This document shows positions 33,217-33,770 of a stretch of 33,770 nucleotides of DNA, piece by piece. Location: contig PIVK01000029.1 in the NCBI GenBank assembly GCA_003354135.1, positions 1 to 33,770 on the forward strand, given 5' to 3'. The translations under genes were made by a program, and so were the position numbers. Source of the DNA: Rhodospirillales bacterium (GTDB taxonomy: Bacteria > Pseudomonadota > Alphaproteobacteria > Rhodospirillales > GLO-3). Each line of letters begins with the position of its first letter. Position 1 is the first letter of the stretch. Below the pieces are notes generated by a model, which was given only the letters and a program-made list of their open reading frames with translations, was not told the DNA's origin and made no database searches.

Positions 33217-33770
33217 ATGGCACATGTTAAGGACGACTACCGAGGTCTCTCCGGCCCCCAGAAGGCAGCGATTTTCATGCTGGCGCTCGGCGACGGGCAT
33301 TCGGCGACGCTGTTCGAGCGCATGGACGACGACGAGATCCGGGAGCTCAGCCAAAGCATGTCGACGCTGGGCTCCATCGGCTCGACCATGGTCGAGCGGC
33401 TGTTCGTCGAGTTTGCCGACCAGTTGTCTTCGGCGGGCTCCCTGGTCGGCTCTCACGATTCCACGGAACGTCTGCTGACGAACACCCTGCCTCCCGAGCG
33501 GGTCAATCAAATCATGGAGGAGGTCCGGGGGCCGGCCGGCCGCACCATGTGGGACAAGCTGGGCAACGTGAGCGAGAGCGTTCTGGCCAATTATCTGAAG
33601 AACGAATACCCGCAGACGGTGGCCGTGGTTATGAGCAAGATCCTGCCCGATCACGCGTCGCGCGTGCTTTCGCTTCTGCCCGAGAACTTCGCCATGGAAG
33701 TCATCATGCGCATGCTGCGCATGGAGACGGTGCAAAAGGAGATCCTGGACCAGATTGAGCGCACGCTGCG
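33217..33770 (+). CDS. fliG: Flagellar motor switch protein FliG (5' part, runs off window)
   Basis: The first 184 codons are present and the frame is open to the window edge. The product begins [22 protein letters not shown] and continues with [20 protein letters not shown], then [17 protein letters not shown] and [18 protein letters not shown]. These are the N-terminal FliF-binding domain and the start of the middle (armadillo-like) domain of FliG. FliG sits on the MS ring and transmits torque from the stators. It starts at ATG 33217, 21 bp after the fliF stop, in the usual fliF-fliG order. Confidence 0.95.
   Translation, partial: MAHVKDDYRGLSGPQKAAIFMLALGDGHSATLFERMDDDEIRELSQSMSTLGSIGSTMVERLFVEFADQLSSAGSLVGSHDSTERLLTNTLPPERVNQIMEEVRGPAGRTMWDKLGNVSESVLANYLKNEYPQTVAVVMSKILPDHASRVLSLLPENFAMEVIMRMLRMETVQKEILDQIERTL

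Overview
The window looks like a GC-rich alphaproteobacterial chromosome, most likely Rhodospirillales. This rests on a SciP (DUF1153) gene next to fliF-fliG, a DUF2336 protein, a TAXI-type TRAP transporter with a fused permease carrying a DUF3394-like tail, and codon use strongly biased to G/C at third positions outside 9.6-18.8 kb. The species cannot be told from this sequence.

Layout. 1-0.9 kb: a tandem array of about 105-bp units, each with an intrinsic-terminator-like hairpin. 0.9-4.45 kb (minus): an assimilatory sulfate operon, cysI-like siroheme reductase, iron-sulfur APS reductase (cysH) and APS kinase (cysC). 4.9-8.9 kb: a large membrane sensor (Cache-like domain, two periplasmic binding-protein domains, two PAS domains, SpoIIE/PP2C phosphatase), convergent with a bacteriohemerythrin gene. 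9.5-9.6 kb: a transposase remnant.

9.8-18.8 kb is a lower-GC island and the most interesting part. It holds a rearranged and extended version of the E. coli yjfI-yjfJ-yjfK-yjfL-yjfM-yjfC set. The minus-strand arm is K+ channel/RCK - DUF2491 - DUF350 - DUF1190 lipoprotein. The plus-strand arm is DUF2170 - PspA - structured RNA - ATP-grasp amidoligase (YjfC) - carboxynorspermidine-decarboxylase-like enzyme - DUF3326. A rhomboid protease gene sits at the left edge. I infer a membrane or envelope-stress module that couples a PspA scaffold and ion flux to synthesis of a polyamine-amide conjugate. The decarboxylase and DUF3326 are additions to the E. coli set.

18.9-26.4 kb: an orphan membrane-anchored DctP-like binding protein, a DUF2336 protein, a cytochrome c with a strong terminator, a TAXI-TRAP transporter operon, and apt. 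26.4-30.0 kb: a molybdenum-flavoured stretch with moaA, an AEC-family carrier, a mobA-like tail fragment and a DUF2478-DUF4213/DUF364 fusion. 30.3-33.8 kb: sciP, a long intergenic region with candidate CtrA and sigma-54 sites, fliF, and the 5' part of fliG, which runs off the end of the window.
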